Position numbers and translations under genes: made by a program
Origin: Pseudomonadota bacterium
GTDB lineage: Bacteria > Bdellovibrionota > Bdellovibrionia > Bdellovibrionales > JACTMU01
Length of the DNA stretch: 64,000 bases
NCBI GenBank assembly: GCA_014584465.1
Contig: JACTMU010000013.1
Location: forward strand, 1-64,000
Direction of reading: 5' to 3'
In this document: positions 28,227 through 36,891 of the stretch, in pieces
How positions within the stretch are numbered: position 1 is the first letter of the stretch
How the letters are laid out: every line of letters begins with the position of its first letter
The notes under the pieces: generated by a model
What the model was told of the DNA's origin: nothing
What the model saw: only the letters and a program-made list of their open reading frames with translations
Database searches by the model: none

Positions 28227-28380
28227 TTCCGACGAGTTCAATTTTGACTTCAAAAGCAAATCGAGCTAGGCTTCCCCACAAAAAGGTCTAAGTTGCTAAA
28301 ATAACTTATGTTTTTTGTAGGCCTCATCCGCCCTTTTTTAAGGGCGATGAAGTGAGATAACACTCGGGAATTAAGAACAG

Positions 28381-30996
28381 ATGACATATTTGACGCTAAT
28401 GATCTCATGGGTTGCTATTATTGTTGCACTTGGCAACTTAAGTTCTTTCGCCTGGGGCACTGATGAAGAGCGCAGCACAGCTGAAGCATCGGATTCAGAA
28501 AAGGCCTATGAGCAAGAGGAGGGGACCCCCTCGAAGAGCGCTCAAAACGGTAAGGCTGATGAAACCGCAACCGAAGAGGTGATCGATCAGCGTGAGGGTG
28601 CCTTTGAGTGGCAAGAGATTCAAGATGATGAAGACGAGGTTGGCGATGACGATGATGATGAGGAACTGAGTGGTCGTGGGCCTGCATCGAAATCCAAAGT
28701 TAGAAAGAAGAGATCTTCTCAAGGAAGGAGAGCCTCCCAGGTTCGAAAGGGACAATTTGAGGGGCAGCCCATCGTGGCGCTTCGTATCGAGGGGCATAAG
28801 AAGATTGAGCGTGATGCCATCTTAGCCCGGATCAAAACCAGAGAGGGTGAAACACTTCAGTCCGACAAGATTCGCAAGGATGTCTTATCTCTATTTGGAA
28901 TGGAGTACTTCTACAACATTGAGGTTGATGCGAAACCCGATGGCAAAAAGGGGATCACTCTGACCTACAAGGTGACTGAAAAACCGTCGATCAGTGAGAT
29001 CAAGTATGACGGAAACAGCGAGGTGAATGACGACGATCTGATTGAAGCCTCGGGTTTAAAGGCCTACCAGATCCTCAACATGAGCAAAGTCAATAAGGCC
29101 ATTGAAAAGATGGTAAAACTTTACGAAGACAAGGGATTCTTCTTGGCTCGGATCAACTATGAACTCACCGACGACACTCCTGGCGAGGGTGTCAAGCTTC
29201 GATTTAAGATCGAAGAGAACGATCATGTGGTCCTTAAAAAGATCACAATTCTAGGAAATTATCAGATCTCAGATCAAAGGATCAAGTCCGTGATGTCCAG
29301 CCAGGAGGGGGGCTTTTTTAGTTTTTTGTCGGGCTCGGGTTCATTTAAGCAGGATGCCTTTGACCGAGACATGGCCATCATCAACTACCTCTACTACAAT
29401 GAGGGGTTTGTGGATGTGAAGATCGATCGCCCACAGGTCTACGTGACTCCCGATAAAAAGAGCATTTACATCACCTTACGAGTGGAAGAGGGAATTCAAT
29501 ACCATGTGGGTGAGGTCGACTTTGCTGGTGACCTTCTCTTTTCAGAAAAAGAGCTCCTTGAGTCGATCGAGATCAAAGATTCCGACATCTTTGCCTATGA
29601 TGTCTTGCAGAGGGACATTAGCAACCTTCAAGCCAAATATGGAGATTTGGGCTATGCCTTTGCCAACGTGATTCCACGTCCGCGTCGGCGAGAAAAGGAC
29701 AAGAAGGTTGATGTGACCTTTGAGTTTGAGAAGGGGCACAAGGTCTATTTTGGTCAGATCAACGTGGTGGGAAACTCTCGGACTCGTGATAAGGTGGTTC
29801 GACGAGAGCTTCAGATTCGTGAGGGAGAGCTCTACAACGAGACTCGAAAGAGAGAGTCCTTGGCCAACGTCCAAAGGCTTGGGTATTTTGACGAAGTTCA
29901 ATTTAACACCAGCACCCCCGAGGGGCATCCGGATCTCCTGAACATTGACATCACCGTTAAGGAGCGAAACACGGGGAGCATTCAAGTTGGTGCTGGGTAC
30001 AGCTCATACAGTGGGGCAACGTTTCAGGGTCAGGTCAATCAGTCCAACCTCTTTGGTTATGGTTACAAGTTGGGTGCTTCGGCTCAGATTGACAAGAATG
30101 GTTCTTTTTACAATCTGAATTTTACCGATCCCTACTTCCTCGACACCAAGTGGTCGGCGGGGATCGATCTTTATCAATCTCAAAGAGCAACAACCAACTA
30201 CACAGAGGTGAAGACGGGTGGAGCCTTACGAATGGGACATCCTCTGGCACCCTATCTGATGGGTTATTTGCGTTACAAGTATGAAGATGCCAAAATTACA
30301 GTTGCTGAAAAGGCGGATCCAACTCTTTTTAGTGGAGCTGACGGATCAACAAGTTCACTCACAGCCACCCTTGAGTATGACAAGCGAAACGATCGGTTTG
30401 CGCCCTCTGAGGGAATCTTTGGGAGTGTTTCGCTTGAGTATGCGGGCATAGGGGGTACAAAAAAGTATACGAAGGGTTTTACCTCTGGTCGCTACTACCA
30501 TACGGTCTTTTGGAAGGTGGTTTTTCGTAATAACTTGACCTATGCTTTTATTACTCCGCACGATGAACAGGCTCCACCATTCAACGAGCTCTTTCTTTTG
30601 GGGGGGGCGAACAACTTGCGTGGTTTTCAGTGGTACACCATTGGAAAGAAGATCTTTTCGCAGAAGAAGTGTGATGGTCTTACCCCAGCCTGCCAGGGCG
30701 CAGAGGATTCTCGAGCCTTCGTGGAGTATGGTGGGACACAGCAAGCCTATTACAACGCAGAGCTTGAATTTCCGCTGATTTCGGAGGCCGGGATCAAGGG
30801 TGTGGTCTTTTACGATGTGGGTTATGCCGATGACATTCTCAGATTGAGTGATTTTCGTAGTGATTTTGGATTTGGGTTTAGGTGGTTTTCGCCAATTGGA
30901 CCACTGCGTTTTGAATGGGGATTCCCGGTCAACCGAAATGCTGCTCAAGGCGAAGAGTCCTACAACTTTAATTTTATGATTGGATCACCATTTTAA
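28381..30996 (+). CDS. bamA: Outer-membrane protein assembly factor BamA
   Basis: BamA inserts beta-barrel proteins into the outer membrane. After a signal peptide (ISWVAIIVALGNLSSFAWG) there is an unusual insertion of about 90 residues: first acidic (IQDDEDEVGDDDDDEELSG), then basic. Five POTRA domains follow from about residue 128 to 540 (first one QPIVALRIEGHKKIERDAIL), then the barrel, with the L6 motif GGANNLRGF and a terminal Phe (FMIGSPF). At 871 residues it is longer than usual because of the linker. It leads the bamA-skp-fabZ-lpxA operon. Confidence 0.96.
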   Translation: MTYLTLMISWVAIIVALGNLSSFAWGTDEERSTAEASDSEKAYEQEEGTPSKSAQNGKADETATEEVIDQREGAFEWQEIQDDEDEVGDDDDDEELSGRGPASKSKVRKKRSSQGRRASQVRKGQFEGQPIVALRIEGHKKIERDAILARIKTREGETLQSDKIRKDVLSLFGMEYFYNIEVDAKPDGKKGITLTYKVTEKPSISEIKYDGNSEVNDDDLIEASGLKAYQILNMSKVNKAIEKMVKLYEDKGFFLARINYELTDDTPGEGVKLRFKIEENDHVVLKKITILGNYQISDQRIKSVMSSQEGGFFSFLSGSGSFKQDAFDRDMAIINYLYYNEGFVDVKIDRPQVYVTPDKKSIYITLRVEEGIQYHVGEVDFAGDLLFSEKELLESIEIKDSDIFAYDVLQRDISNLQAKYGDLGYAFANVIPRPRRREKDKKVDVTFEFEKGHKVYFGQINVVGNSRTRDKVVRRELQIREGELYNETRKRESLANVQRLGYFDEVQFNTSTPEGHPDLLNIDITVKERNTGSIQVGAGYSSYSGATFQGQVNQSNLFGYGYKLGASAQIDKNGSFYNLNFTDPYFLDTKWSAGIDLYQSQRATTNYTEVKTGGALRMGHPLAPYLMGYLRYKYEDAKITVAEKADPTLFSGADGSTSSLTATLEYDKRNDRFAPSEGIFGSVSLEYAGIGGTKKYTKGFTSGRYYHTVFWKVVFRNNLTYAFITPHDEQAPPFNELFLLGGANNLRGFQWYTIGKKIFSQKKCDGLTPACQGAEDSRAFVEYGGTQQAYYNAELEFPLISEAGIKGVVFYDVGYADDILRLSDFRSDFGFGFRWFSPIGPLRFEWGFPVNRNAAQGEESYNFNFMIGSPF

Positions 30997-31050
30997 GTGG
31001 TGATATAAGAATAAAGACTGACAATAGTTGATAAAAACAAGGGGTTTGAG

Positions 31051-31596
31051 ATGAAGAAGTTTTTTGTTTTGACGACACTGTGGGCCTTGGGTTTGGGTGC
31101 GATGCAATGGTCGACTCCAGCTTTGGGTGCGGACATCAAGATTGGTTATGTGGACATCCAGAAGGCCATTCAATCGACAACTGAAGGAAAGGCGGCTAAA
31201 ACCAAGCTTGAGGGCGAGTTTCAAAAAAGAAAGAAGGATCTTGAGTCGGTAGAGAAAGATCTCAAACAGATGCAAGATGACTTTGAGAAGAAGAAGGATG
31301 TGCTCTCTGAGCAGGTGAAGCAGGAAAAGGCCATCGCCTTTCAAACAGAGATGGCCAAATATCGCGAAAAGATGGCCAAAAGCCAGATGGAGATTCAGAG
31401 TCAGGAGCGAGAGTTGACAGCTCCCATTGTGGAGAAGATTCAAAAGGCCATTGGAGAAATCGCCAACAAGGGCGAATATACAGTCATCCTTGAAAAGAGT
31501 GAACAGAGCGTTTTGTGGGCGAAAAAGGAGATCGATCTCACAGATCAGGTCATTAAATCTGTGGAAGGAATGAAGAAGTCTGATGACAAACGATGA
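31051..31596 (+). CDS. skp: OmpH/Skp family periplasmic chaperone
   Basis: Skp holds unfolded outer-membrane proteins in the periplasm. A signal peptide (FFVLTTLWALGLGAMQW ... ALGA) precedes the family start IKIGYVDIQKAIQSTTEGKAA, then long charged coiled-coil helices and a C-terminal YTVILEKSEQSVLWAKKEID. The length of 181 residues is normal. It lies 54 bp after bamA and overlaps fabZ by 14 bp, the usual bamA-skp-lpx order. Confidence 0.9.
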   Translation: MKKFFVLTTLWALGLGAMQWSTPALGADIKIGYVDIQKAIQSTTEGKAAKTKLEGEFQKRKKDLESVEKDLKQMQDDFEKKKDVLSEQVKQEKAIAFQTEMAKYREKMAKSQMEIQSQERELTAPIVEKIQKAIGEIANKGEYTVILEKSEQSVLWAKKEIDLTDQVIKSVEGMKKSDDKR

Positions 31597-32068
31597 TGTG
31601 AGAACTCTTCCCTCGATTATGAGTTTTGAGGAGATAACCTCGGTTCTCCCTCAGCGATATCCCTTTCTTTTTGTAGATAAGGTCATTGAGATTCTCGATG
31701 GTGAAGGGCCTGGGCGCACCGGGCGAAGCGTTCGCGCGATCAAGTGCGTGACATTCAATGAGCCTTTCTTTCAAGGGCACTTTCCGGGAAGGCCCGTTGT
31801 ACCTGGTGTGATTTTGATTGAGGCAATGGCACAGGCAAGTGCTCTTGCGGCCGTTTTACCTTCGGACCCTAAGATGAATGTGGCAATTGTCTCAGTGGAT
31901 GGGGCGCGGTTTCGAAAATTTGTGGGTCCCGGAGACACGATTGAACTGCGAAGCATTCTGATCCGAGATCGTGGTCGTATGCTTCTCTTTGAGTGCCAAG
32001 CCTATGTGGGATCTGACTTGGTGGCCGAGGGAAAGATTATGGCCAATGTTTGGCCTGTGGAGAATTGA
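31583..32068 (+). CDS. fabZ: 3-hydroxyacyl-[acyl-carrier-protein] dehydratase FabZ
   Basis: FabZ dehydrates 3-hydroxyacyl-ACP in fatty-acid synthesis and competes with lipid A synthesis for the same substrate. The hot-dog-fold motif with catalytic His and Glu, FFQGHFPGRPVVPGVILIEAMAQ in its segments GHFPGRP and LIEAMAQAS, is intact. Start at 31583 chosen for normal length (161 residues); an ATG at 31619 is a shorter alternative. Overlaps skp and lies 8 bp before lpxA. Confidence 0.95.
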   Translation: MTNDDVRTLPSIMSFEEITSVLPQRYPFLFVDKVIEILDGEGPGRTGRSVRAIKCVTFNEPFFQGHFPGRPVVPGVILIEAMAQASALAAVLPSDPKMNVAIVSVDGARFRKFVGPGDTIELRSILIRDRGRMLLFECQAYVGSDLVAEGKIMANVWPVEN

Positions 32069-32076
32069 AACACTCT

Positions 32077-32901
32077 ATGAAATTCGATTTTTCGACTGTA
32101 TCGTGGATGATGGGCTCACAAAGGATTCATCCAACCAGCATTGTCTCTCCTGAGGCCAAGGTGTCCAAGAGCGCCGTGATCGGCCCCTATTGCATCGTCT
32201 ATCCGGGTTCGAGAATTGGTGATCGAACCTATTTGGAAAGCCATGTGGTGATTGGTTCGCCAACGACGATTGCGGAACTTGGCGAAGAAAATCACGTAGG
32301 TCCTGGGAGTGTGATTGCAGGCCCTCCGCAGGATCTTAAGTACAGGGGAGAGGTGACCAAAGTCATCATAGGAAATCACAATGAGATTCGCGAATGCTGC
32401 ACGCTCAATGCCGGCACAGTTGGTGGTGGTGGTGCTACAATTTTAGGGGATCATAATTTGGTGATGTCCTATTTGCACATTGGGCATGATTGCCATTTTG
32501 GGAACCACATCGTTCTCGGTAGCGGGACTCTTTTTGGCGGTCATGTGGTTATTGAAGATCATGTAAAGATTGGTGGCACCTGTTCGTTCAATCAGTTTGT
32601 GAGAATTGGTCAGCATGCCTTTATTGCAGGAGATGCAACGGTCAATAAAGATATTCTTCCCTTCGGAATGGCCCAAGGTAAGTATGCGGTTGTAAGGGGG
32701 ACGAATAAGATTGGTCTTGAGCGAGCGGGTTGGGAAAAAGAGGAGATCGCCTCCATCCATCGAGCCATTCGTATTTTGATTATGGGTTCGGACACCACTT
32801 CAGAGGCCATTGAACGCATTCGTGCCGAGTGCGCGCCCTGTTCTGGAGTGGAAGTCTTGATCGAATTTGTAAACAGCAGTCAGCGTGGTATTGCCAAATG
32901 A
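32077..32901 (+). CDS. lpxA: UDP-N-acetylglucosamine acyltransferase LpxA
   Basis: LpxA performs the first step of lipid A synthesis, adding a 3-hydroxyacyl chain from ACP to UDP-GlcNAc or its 3-amino analogue. The left-handed beta-helix hexapeptides (VSKSAVIGPYCIVYPGSRIG), the catalytic-histidine segment LHIGHDCHFGNHIVLGSG and the GMAQGKYAVVRGTNKIGLER region match the family. The start is uncertain: ATG at 32077 gives 274 residues; 32107 or 32110 would be closer to the family's N-terminus (HPTSIVSPEA). The stop overlaps the next gene (ATGA). Confidence 0.95.
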   Translation: MKFDFSTVSWMMGSQRIHPTSIVSPEAKVSKSAVIGPYCIVYPGSRIGDRTYLESHVVIGSPTTIAELGEENHVGPGSVIAGPPQDLKYRGEVTKVIIGNHNEIRECCTLNAGTVGGGGATILGDHNLVMSYLHIGHDCHFGNHIVLGSGTLFGGHVVIEDHVKIGGTCSFNQFVRIGQHAFIAGDATVNKDILPFGMAQGKYAVVRGTNKIGLERAGWEKEEIASIHRAIRILIMGSDTTSEAIERIRAECAPCSGVEVLIEFVNSSQRGIAK

Positions 32902-33839
32902 AGTCCACGCTTCGTTGCGCTGTGGTGGGGACCGGTTATCTCGGTCAATTTCATTGTGAAAAGTACATGCAGGTCGAGGGCGCTGATTTGGTGGCTGTCT
33001 GTGATCGCAGCGAAGAGCGTGCCAAGGAGATCGGAGAAAAGTTTGGTGTTCCCTACTTTACCTCCTATCGCGAACTTGTAGGCGAGGTGGATGCAGTCAC
33101 CGTTGCGGCCGACACGTCGGTGCACTTCGAAGTTGCAAGCTTCTTTTTATCCCACGGGATCCATGTGAATGTGGAAAAGCCCATGGCCGCCACATCCAAA
33201 GAGGGTGAAGAGTTGGCTCGGTTGGCAAAAAAGCATGGTGTTAAGCTTCAGGTTGGCCATGTGGAACGATTCAACCCTGCACTTTTGGCAGTACAGGAGC
33301 GACTCACGAAGCCGCTTTTTATTGAGTGTCACCGACTGGCTCCGTTTAAGCCGCGAAGCCTCAATGTGGATGTGGTTCTTGATCTCATGATTCACGACTT
33401 GGATGTGATTTTGTCACTTGTGAGATCTTCGGTTCGGTCGGTCTCCGCCGTGGGCACGCCTGTTTTAACTCCCTCAATAGACATTGCAAATGCGAGAATT
33501 GAGTTTGACTCAGGCACCGTGGCGAACGTCACGGCAAGTCGAGTTTCTCTTTCAAGTACGCGAAAGTTTCGAGTCTTTCAGGCTAACCAATATCTATCGA
33601 TTGATTTTGGGACCGGTGAGGTGCATCTCACTACGAAAACAGGGGGTGACTTCTCTAAGGGGCTTCCACTTGAGAGGGAGTCTTGGAGTCTAGAGAAGGG
33701 GGATGCACTTCTCATGGAAACGCAGTCTTTCGTTGACTCGATTTGCAATGACAAGCCTTGCGTTGTGACGGGTGAAGATGGACTCCTTGCTCTTCAGCTT
33801 GCCGAAGAGATTCTCAAGAAAATTCATGAGCGACTCTGA
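32898..33839 (+). CDS. Gfo/Idh/MocA family oxidoreductase in the lipid A operon
   Basis: A 313-residue NAD(P)-dependent sugar oxidoreductase. The Rossmann motif VVGTGYLGQFHCEKY, the EKPMAATSKEGEEL catalytic-lysine block and VGHVERFNPALLAV are clear. I chose the ATG at 32898, which overlaps the lpxA stop. Its place between lpxA and lpxB suggests a sugar-nucleotide step in lipid A synthesis. GnnA, which oxidises UDP-GlcNAc at C3 for the 2,3-diamino sugar form of lipid A, belongs to this family, but its aminotransferase partner GnnB is not in the window. Specific function is inference. Confidence 0.85.
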   Translation: MKSTLRCAVVGTGYLGQFHCEKYMQVEGADLVAVCDRSEERAKEIGEKFGVPYFTSYRELVGEVDAVTVAADTSVHFEVASFFLSHGIHVNVEKPMAATSKEGEELARLAKKHGVKLQVGHVERFNPALLAVQERLTKPLFIECHRLAPFKPRSLNVDVVLDLMIHDLDVILSLVRSSVRSVSAVGTPVLTPSIDIANARIEFDSGTVANVTASRVSLSSTRKFRVFQANQYLSIDFGTGEVHLTTKTGGDFSKGLPLERESWSLEKGDALLMETQSFVDSICNDKPCVVTGEDGLLALQLAEEILKKIHERL

Positions 33840-35004
33840 GAGTTCACATCCAACATCCCAGATTTTGATTGTGGCAGCCGAAGCTTCAAGCTCTCTCTAT
33901 GGGGAGAGACTTCTGGAGCATTGGAAGGCCGAGAAAAAAGATCTGCTCGCCTTTGGAATTGGCAGCCGTAAGATGGAGAGCCTTGGTTTTGAGTGCATGG
34001 GACGCTCTGAAGAGCTCGCAGTGGTTGGCATTCAAGAGGTCCTCACTCATTACGGAGAGATACGTCGAACCTTCTTTCGCCTTCTCGATGAGGCACAGGT
34101 TCGACGACCTAAAGTGGCACTTCTTATGGACTACCCCGACTTCAATCTTCGGTTGGCCAAGAGACTCAAGAAGCTTGGGATCCCCGTTGTTTATTACATC
34201 TCCCCTCAAGTGTGGGCATGGAGGAAGTCGCGAATCAAGACGATTCGTAAGTGGGTGGATCAGATGCTGGTGCTTTTTCCATTTGAAAAAGAGTTTTACG
34301 AACGCTCCGGTGTGAAGGTGGAATTTGTTGGCCATCCCTTGATCGATGAGCTTTCAAATCAAATTTACTCTTCAGAGGAAGAGGTGTTGGAGTCGCGCCG
34401 TCGATTGGGAATCGATCCAAATGATGTGGTCTTGGGACTCATGCCGGGAAGCCGTCGTTCCGAGCTTAAGCATCATCTTCAAATTCAGATGGACACGGCT
34501 GAAAGATTGGTTGAACGCTTTCCAAAACTGAAGGTGCTTCTGCTTGTCGCTCCGACTCTCACACGTGAAGAGGTGAAGGAACTTTTGGGGGACTATTCAT
34601 TTCCTCTCATTCTCGTTTGTGATCACCCCTTGCGAATGGTTCAGCTTACCGATTTGATCCTGTGTGCTTCGGGGACGGCGACTCTGACGGTGGGTCTTAT
34701 GAAAAAACCCATGGTGATCATCTATCGAATGAGTCCCTTGACTGCATTTATTGCTCGAAGATTTGTAACGACAACTCCATTTTTTGGAATGGTCAATTTG
34801 ATCATGAATCGAGAAGTCGTTCCTGAAAGATTTCAAGAGGAGGTTCGAGCAGATCTGTTGGCCGAGGAGCTGTCTCGGCTCATTGAGTCTCCTGAGAGGC
34901 GAGCTGCGATTTCAAAGGAGTTGGAGATGCTTTCTCATCTTCTTGGAAATGGCGGAACGACCCGGCGAGTTGCGGAGATTTTGCAGACGGAGTATTTGAT
35001 GTGA
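33826..35004 (+). CDS. lpxB: Lipid A disaccharide synthase LpxB
   Basis: LpxB joins lipid X to UDP-diacylglucosamine. The family blocks ILIVAAEASSSLYGERLLEH, PDFNLRLAK, YYISPQVWAWR, FVGHPLIDEL and GLMPGSRRSEL are all present, as is the late CASGTATLTVGLMKKPMVIIY. I chose the ATG at 33826, overlapping the upstream oxidoreductase stop by 14 bp; the frame is open further upstream. 392 residues, normal length. The stop overlaps the GTG start of lpxK. Confidence 0.95.
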   Translation: MSDSESSHPTSQILIVAAEASSSLYGERLLEHWKAEKKDLLAFGIGSRKMESLGFECMGRSEELAVVGIQEVLTHYGEIRRTFFRLLDEAQVRRPKVALLMDYPDFNLRLAKRLKKLGIPVVYYISPQVWAWRKSRIKTIRKWVDQMLVLFPFEKEFYERSGVKVEFVGHPLIDELSNQIYSSEEEVLESRRRLGIDPNDVVLGLMPGSRRSELKHHLQIQMDTAERLVERFPKLKVLLLVAPTLTREEVKELLGDYSFPLILVCDHPLRMVQLTDLILCASGTATLTVGLMKKPMVIIYRMSPLTAFIARRFVTTTPFFGMVNLIMNREVVPERFQEEVRADLLAEELSRLIESPERRAAISKELEMLSHLLGNGGTTRRVAEILQTEYLM

Positions 35005-36050
35005 AAAAGATCTTGCTTGCACCGCTATCTTGGATTTTTGGTGCGATCGTCTTTTTTCGAAATATGGCCTATCTTCTTCGTCTTCTTCCAACATTTAAGT
35101 TGCAGCGGCCGGTGGTCAGCGTCGGGAACCTCAGCGTAGGGGGGACAGGGAAGACCCCTGTGGTCGATCTCATCGCAACTTGGGCTCATCGACGGGGGAT
35201 TAAGGCTGCGATTTTGAGTCGTGGCTACAAGGCGACTTCAGCCCAAGTTCAGAAGGTGGATCCCTCCCATGCGAAATCAGCGTACTTATGTGGAGATGAA
35301 CCTACGATGTTGGCTCGAAAGCATCCTGATATGGTGGTCTATACGGGCCCAGACAAGGTTCGCGTTGGAAAAAGGGCCATTCTTGAATCATCCCCCCATT
35401 TTTGCATTGTGGATGATGGATTTCAGCATCGTAGACTTCACAGGGATCTCAACATCGTCGTTTTTGATGCAACGCAATTTGATGGTCATAATGAGCTCAT
35501 CCCTCTGGGGAGACTTCGTGAACCTTACCAGGCACTTAAGAGAGCCGATGTGATCTTTCTTACGAAGATCAACTGGATCAACTCTCTCAAGGAGGCTCAA
35601 ATACTTCGTCTGATTGAAAAGGTGATGACCGGGAAGAAGTACCATCTTTTTCGCTTGGAGTATCATCTCAAGGAGGTCACAGACTTTACGGGAATGAAGG
35701 TTAAGGACCAGCAATATCTGAGTCACAGCAAGGTGCTGCTTGTTTCAGGTATTGCTCGGCCCGAACATTTTCACTACATGATAGAACGTGACAGTGCGGC
35801 CAAGGTCGTGGGCCATTTGAAATTTTCCGATCATCATCGATATCGAAAGCGCGATTTCAAAAAAATCATGAAGTACAGTTTGAAGGTTGGCGCTGATTTG
35901 ATTATTCTAACCGAAAAGGATGCAGTGAAATTTGGAGAGTGGCCAGGAGATTCATCGTGTCTTTGGGTGGCCTCGCTAGAAATTCAATCAATTGAGAGTT
36001 TGAGTCCTTTTTATGATCTTCTTAGTAGCAAAATTCTTCAAGACACTTAG
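35001..36050 (+). CDS. lpxK: Tetraacyldisaccharide 4'-kinase LpxK
   Basis: LpxK phosphorylates the 4' position of the lipid A disaccharide. The P-loop VGNLSVGGTGKTPVV (about residues 35-49) follows an N-terminal membrane segment, and VDDGFQHRRLHRDLNIVVFD is the conserved catalytic/Walker B region. It starts with GTG at 35001, overlapping the lpxB stop (GTGA). 349 residues, normal. The 3' end overlaps the acyltransferase gene by 38 bp. Confidence 0.95.
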   Translation: MKKILLAPLSWIFGAIVFFRNMAYLLRLLPTFKLQRPVVSVGNLSVGGTGKTPVVDLIATWAHRRGIKAAILSRGYKATSAQVQKVDPSHAKSAYLCGDEPTMLARKHPDMVVYTGPDKVRVGKRAILESSPHFCIVDDGFQHRRLHRDLNIVVFDATQFDGHNELIPLGRLREPYQALKRADVIFLTKINWINSLKEAQILRLIEKVMTGKKYHLFRLEYHLKEVTDFTGMKVKDQQYLSHSKVLLVSGIARPEHFHYMIERDSAAKVVGHLKFSDHHRYRKRDFKKIMKYSLKVGADLIILTEKDAVKFGEWPGDSSCLWVASLEIQSIESLSPFYDLLSSKILQDT

Positions 36051-36891
36051 TTTTATTGTGACTCATTTGCCACGAGGTTGGCAGAGGGGCTTAGGAGATC
36101 TTTTTGGTCTCATTTGGTTTGATCTCTTTCGAATCCGTCGTAAAATTGCAATTGAAAATGTAAAGCTTGCTTTTCCCGAAATTCAAGATCGAGAAGCCAT
36201 CGAGCTTGCTCGAAGTTCATGTAGGAACTGGGGACGTACGTTGGTCGAGTATTGCCAACTGCCTTTTTTGGATTCAGATTGGGATCGTGAGGAGTTTGTG
36301 GAAGTTCGAGGCAGCGAATTTTTCTGGCGCGAATCCCAAAAGGGAAAAGGGGTCCTTCTGCTGTCCCTGCACTTGGGAAACGGGGATCTTGGATGTGCGG
36401 CGCTTTCACGAAAAAATTTTCCTCTCTATTTGATTTCGAAAGAGTTTAAGATGGGTTGGCTCAATGATCTTTGGTATGGGATGCGACGGAGGTACGGGAC
36501 CTCGTTCATTGCCCCTGAAAAGAGCAGTTACGAGATCCTGAAGGCTCTCAAGAACAAAGCGGGTGTGATCTTTGTTCTTGATCAATTTACCGGTCCTCCA
36601 ATGGGAGTTGAGGTCACTTTTTTCGGCAAAAGAACCGGAGCGGCTCAAGGATTGGCCCTATTTGCATTGAAAGCTGGCCTTGATGTTATTCCCGTCTACT
36701 CTTATCGTGATAAGAGCGGGAAGCTGATCATCACCTTTGAGGAGGGAATTCCCATTCAAGAGGGTCAAAGTCGTCAGGAAACCATTGAAAGGATGACCCA
36801 AGTCTATACGGACAAGGTTGAAGAGTTGGTGCGTCGGTATCCAGATCAATGGATGTGGATACATCGTCGATGGAAGGAGTTCAAACATTGA
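36013..36891 (+). CDS. Lipid A biosynthesis late acyltransferase (LpxL/LpxM/HtrB family)
   Basis: These inner-membrane enzymes add a secondary acyl chain to lipid A. The HxxxxD catalytic motif is in LLLSLHLGNGDLG, with the partner segments FVLDQFTGPPMGVEVTFFG and the C-terminal RRYPDQWMWIHRRWK, which is diagnostic. An N-terminal hydrophobic stretch is present. 292 residues. The ATG at 36013 lies inside lpxK. Acyl-chain choice cannot be told from sequence, so I give no L or M symbol. Confidence 0.92.
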   Translation: MIFLVAKFFKTLSFIVTHLPRGWQRGLGDLFGLIWFDLFRIRRKIAIENVKLAFPEIQDREAIELARSSCRNWGRTLVEYCQLPFLDSDWDREEFVEVRGSEFFWRESQKGKGVLLLSLHLGNGDLGCAALSRKNFPLYLISKEFKMGWLNDLWYGMRRRYGTSFIAPEKSSYEILKALKNKAGVIFVLDQFTGPPMGVEVTFFGKRTGAAQGLALFALKAGLDVIPVYSYRDKSGKLIITFEEGIPIQEGQSRQETIERMTQVYTDKVEELVRRYPDQWMWIHRRWKEFKH

